From a virus: DNA of 32,450 nucleotides. The stretch spans positions 1 through 32,450 of the IMG/VR virus record IMGVR_UViG_3300031576_000226, one strand, 5' to 3'. The position numbers and the translations under genes were made by a program. The notes under the pieces were generated by a model that saw only the letters and a list, made by a program, of their open reading frames with translations, made no database searches and was not told where the DNA came from. Positions 31,352 to 32,450 of the stretch are shown piece by piece (the stretch's first letter is position 1; each line of letters opens with the position of its first letter).

Positions 31352-31729
31352 ATGAAAACGATTTTGACCGTGATGGCCTTGCTGGCCCTGACGTGCGGCA
31401 CGGCTCAGGCGATGGACCGGCCGTACATCATGCTGACCATGAACGGCATGGACGGGGATACCGTGCTGCGGGACCGTGGCATGCTCGTCGCGCTGGCCGA
31501 TGTCTATGCCGGGGATGGCTGCAAGCCCAGGACGCTTGCGCTGCCCTCAGACCGAGACGCAGACGGCTTCGGTTTCTCGCTCGAGGGCCTGTACCCGATC
31601 AGCGAGAAGGCCAGTCTGGTGGGTTCGCTCGGCACTTGGGACGCCGACGTTGGGCTTGGACGGATCGGAGAGCACAATATTGACGCGACAACCTGGAGCG
31701 TCGGGATCAAGGTGTACCTGGGTCGATGA
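31352..31729 (+). CDS. Secreted protein with signal peptide, possible outer-membrane strand protein
   Basis: A 125-aa protein from ATG 31352 with GGGAGG about 8 bases ahead; GTG 31316, overlapping the previous stop, is an alternative that would hide the signal. Seen: a typical signal peptide (MKTILTVMALLALTCGTAQA, cleavage after AQA), then RPYIMLTMNGMDGDTVLRDRG, FGFSLEGLYPISEKASLVGSLGTWDADVG and a final TWSVGIKVYLGR strand. The end pattern resembles outer-membrane beta-strand proteins. It is too short for a full barrel. A role in envelope disruption or in blocking superinfection is a guess. Confidence 0.6.
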   Translation: MKTILTVMALLALTCGTAQAMDRPYIMLTMNGMDGDTVLRDRGMLVALADVYAGDGCKPRTLALPSDRDADGFGFSLEGLYPISEKASLVGSLGTWDADVGLGRIGEHNIDATTWSVGIKVYLGR

Positions 31730-32160
31730 GATTCAAGACGAAGGCCGTCGAGCACGAGTTTCAGGCGCAGCTAGAGCCCGCGGCGGCTGCCATCGCGCTC
31801 TACTCGGACTGGTACGCGGTCCAGAAGTTTGGCAAGGACTTGATGGTGACGGACGTGTCGCGCGACCAGGCCGAGTACGACCGAATCTATGCTCAGAAGA
31901 TCGCCGAGGGCGTCTACTTCATCGGGGACGACGGCACGAAACACTACTCGGGGCCTCGGCCTCACCTGGCGGACCCGCACGCTGGCACTACATCGCGTGC
32001 GGTGGACTTCCGTACCATCGGCGAGCTGACGCACGGCAAGATCCTGGAACTGAAGTCCCATCTTAACTCCGAGTTCAGGCGTCGGGACGGGAAGCAGACG
32101 GCCATCTACCACGACGTCGGGGCCGGAGCCCATCTTCACGTCCAGGCGGAAGCGGTCTAG
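31726..32160 (+). CDS. M15-like peptidase, putative endolysin
   Basis: A 144-aa protein. Seen: DPHAGTTSRAVDFRT near 83-97 and AIYHDVGAGAHLHVQAE near 126-142. In VanY/M15 peptidases the zinc is held by a His-x6-Asp pair in SxHxxGxAxD and by a late His. Here H85, D94 and H136 or H138 could serve, but the His-Asp spacing is longer than usual, so activity is uncertain. M15 enzymes cleave peptide cross-links in peptidoglycan. The place among small membrane and secreted proteins supports an endolysin. Start overlaps the previous TGA (ATGA). Confidence 0.5.
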   Translation: MRFKTKAVEHEFQAQLEPAAAAIALYSDWYAVQKFGKDLMVTDVSRDQAEYDRIYAQKIAEGVYFIGDDGTKHYSGPRPHLADPHAGTTSRAVDFRTIGELTHGKILELKSHLNSEFRRRDGKQTAIYHDVGAGAHLHVQAEAV

Positions 32161-32164
32161 GGCG

Positions 32165-32338
32165 ATGGACGAATTCACGATTCCACGGAAAGGAGACAAG
32201 TGCCCGCGATGCGGGTACTCACCAATCGACATGATCGACGCGACGTTGCTTTGCTATGGGTGTGACACTACCTGGGATCCGGAGACGCCGGACCTAGACG
32301 AGACGGAGGATGACGAGGAAGAGGGGGTAATGGCATGA
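32165..32338 (+). CDS. Small zinc-ribbon protein, 57 aa
   Basis: Translated from ATG 32165 to TGA 32338. Begins MDEFTIPRKGDKCPRCGYSP, then LLCYGCDTTW and a strongly acidic tail (DLDETEDDEEEG). CPRC and CYGC, 16 residues apart, form a two-knuckle zinc ribbon. The stop overlaps the next ATG (ATGA). It has no known function; acidic-tailed zinc ribbons can be adaptors. Confidence 0.6.
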   Translation: MDEFTIPRKGDKCPRCGYSPIDMIDATLLCYGCDTTWDPETPDLDETEDDEEEGVMA

Positions 32339-32450
32339 CCGGCGACACCTGGGTAGGAATGGGTACCGTGTTGGCGCTCGTCCTGGGCTTCGTGCTCAAG
32401 CGGCTGCCCAACGACGTGCTCTACAACAAGATCATCCCGATCATCACGTT
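32335..32450 (+). CDS. Membrane protein, candidate holin (cut by window edge)
   Basis: ATG 32335 overlaps the previous TGA as ATGA. The frame is open to the end of the window, 38 codons. Seen: MTGDTWVGMGTVLALVLGFVLKRLPND, one hydrophobic segment near 7-20, then LYNKIIPIIT, which may begin a second. The pattern of small size, membrane helix and place after an endolysin-like gene fits a holin. The rest lies outside. Confidence 0.5.
   Translation, partial: MTGDTWVGMGTVLALVLGFVLKRLPNDVLYNKIIPIIT

Overview
This window is about 32 kb of a tailed double-stranded DNA phage (Caudoviricetes, siphovirus-like). It may equally be a prophage: neither an end nor an integrase is visible. GC content is high, most genes are packed end to end with ATGA or TGATG-type stop/start overlaps, and I see no tRNA, rRNA, insertion sequence or CRISPR array. 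A secreted protein with a Gram-negative-type signal peptide and a CsrA homologue suggest a Gram-negative host. I cannot name the host or a close relative.

Layout. (1) Positions 1-2315, minus strand: a leftward early cluster of small proteins ending in a Cas4/RecB-like PD-(D/E)XK nuclease and a gene cut by the window edge. It includes a 51-residue basic protein that is easy to miss. (2) Positions 2456-5488, plus strand: a rightward early operon of a CsrA-like RNA-binding protein, a 78-aa protein, a beta-class DNA methyltransferase and a primase-helicase. All are coupled by 4-base ATGA overlaps. The csrA-like frame has no NTG start and appears to begin at ATA behind a strong Shine-Dalgarno sequence. 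(3) Positions 5489-6058: a non-coding gap with iteron-like repeats that begin inside the primase gene, an 8-bp G:C hairpin and further dyads. Strand composition flips from C-rich to G-rich across it, so it is the best candidate for a replication origin and/or packaging site.

(4) Positions 6059-16329: DNA packaging and head (putative small terminase, large terminase, a portal fused to a Mu F-like minor head domain, Mu I-like protease/scaffold with a possible nested scaffold start, putative decoration protein, major capsid protein), then connector and tail completion proteins and a tail tube protein. (5) Positions 16349-22905: tail assembly, including tail assembly chaperones G and GT joined by a putative programmed +1 frameshift that closely resembles the bacterial prfB site, a short tape measure, a distal-tail-like protein and a large hub protein. 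(6) Positions 22909-30743: a long run of probable tail-fibre or receptor-binding proteins (beta-helix-like, Kelch-like propeller, LamG-like, BppU-like and carbohydrate-binding-like folds). (7) Positions 30799-32450: a probable lysis region with three small membrane proteins, a secreted protein that may be outer-membrane associated, an M15-like peptidase and a zinc-ribbon protein.

The two early arms diverge from about 2316-2455. The late genes form one tightly packed rightward unit of more than 26 kb. Functional names rest on motifs and gene order read by eye; no database search was run.
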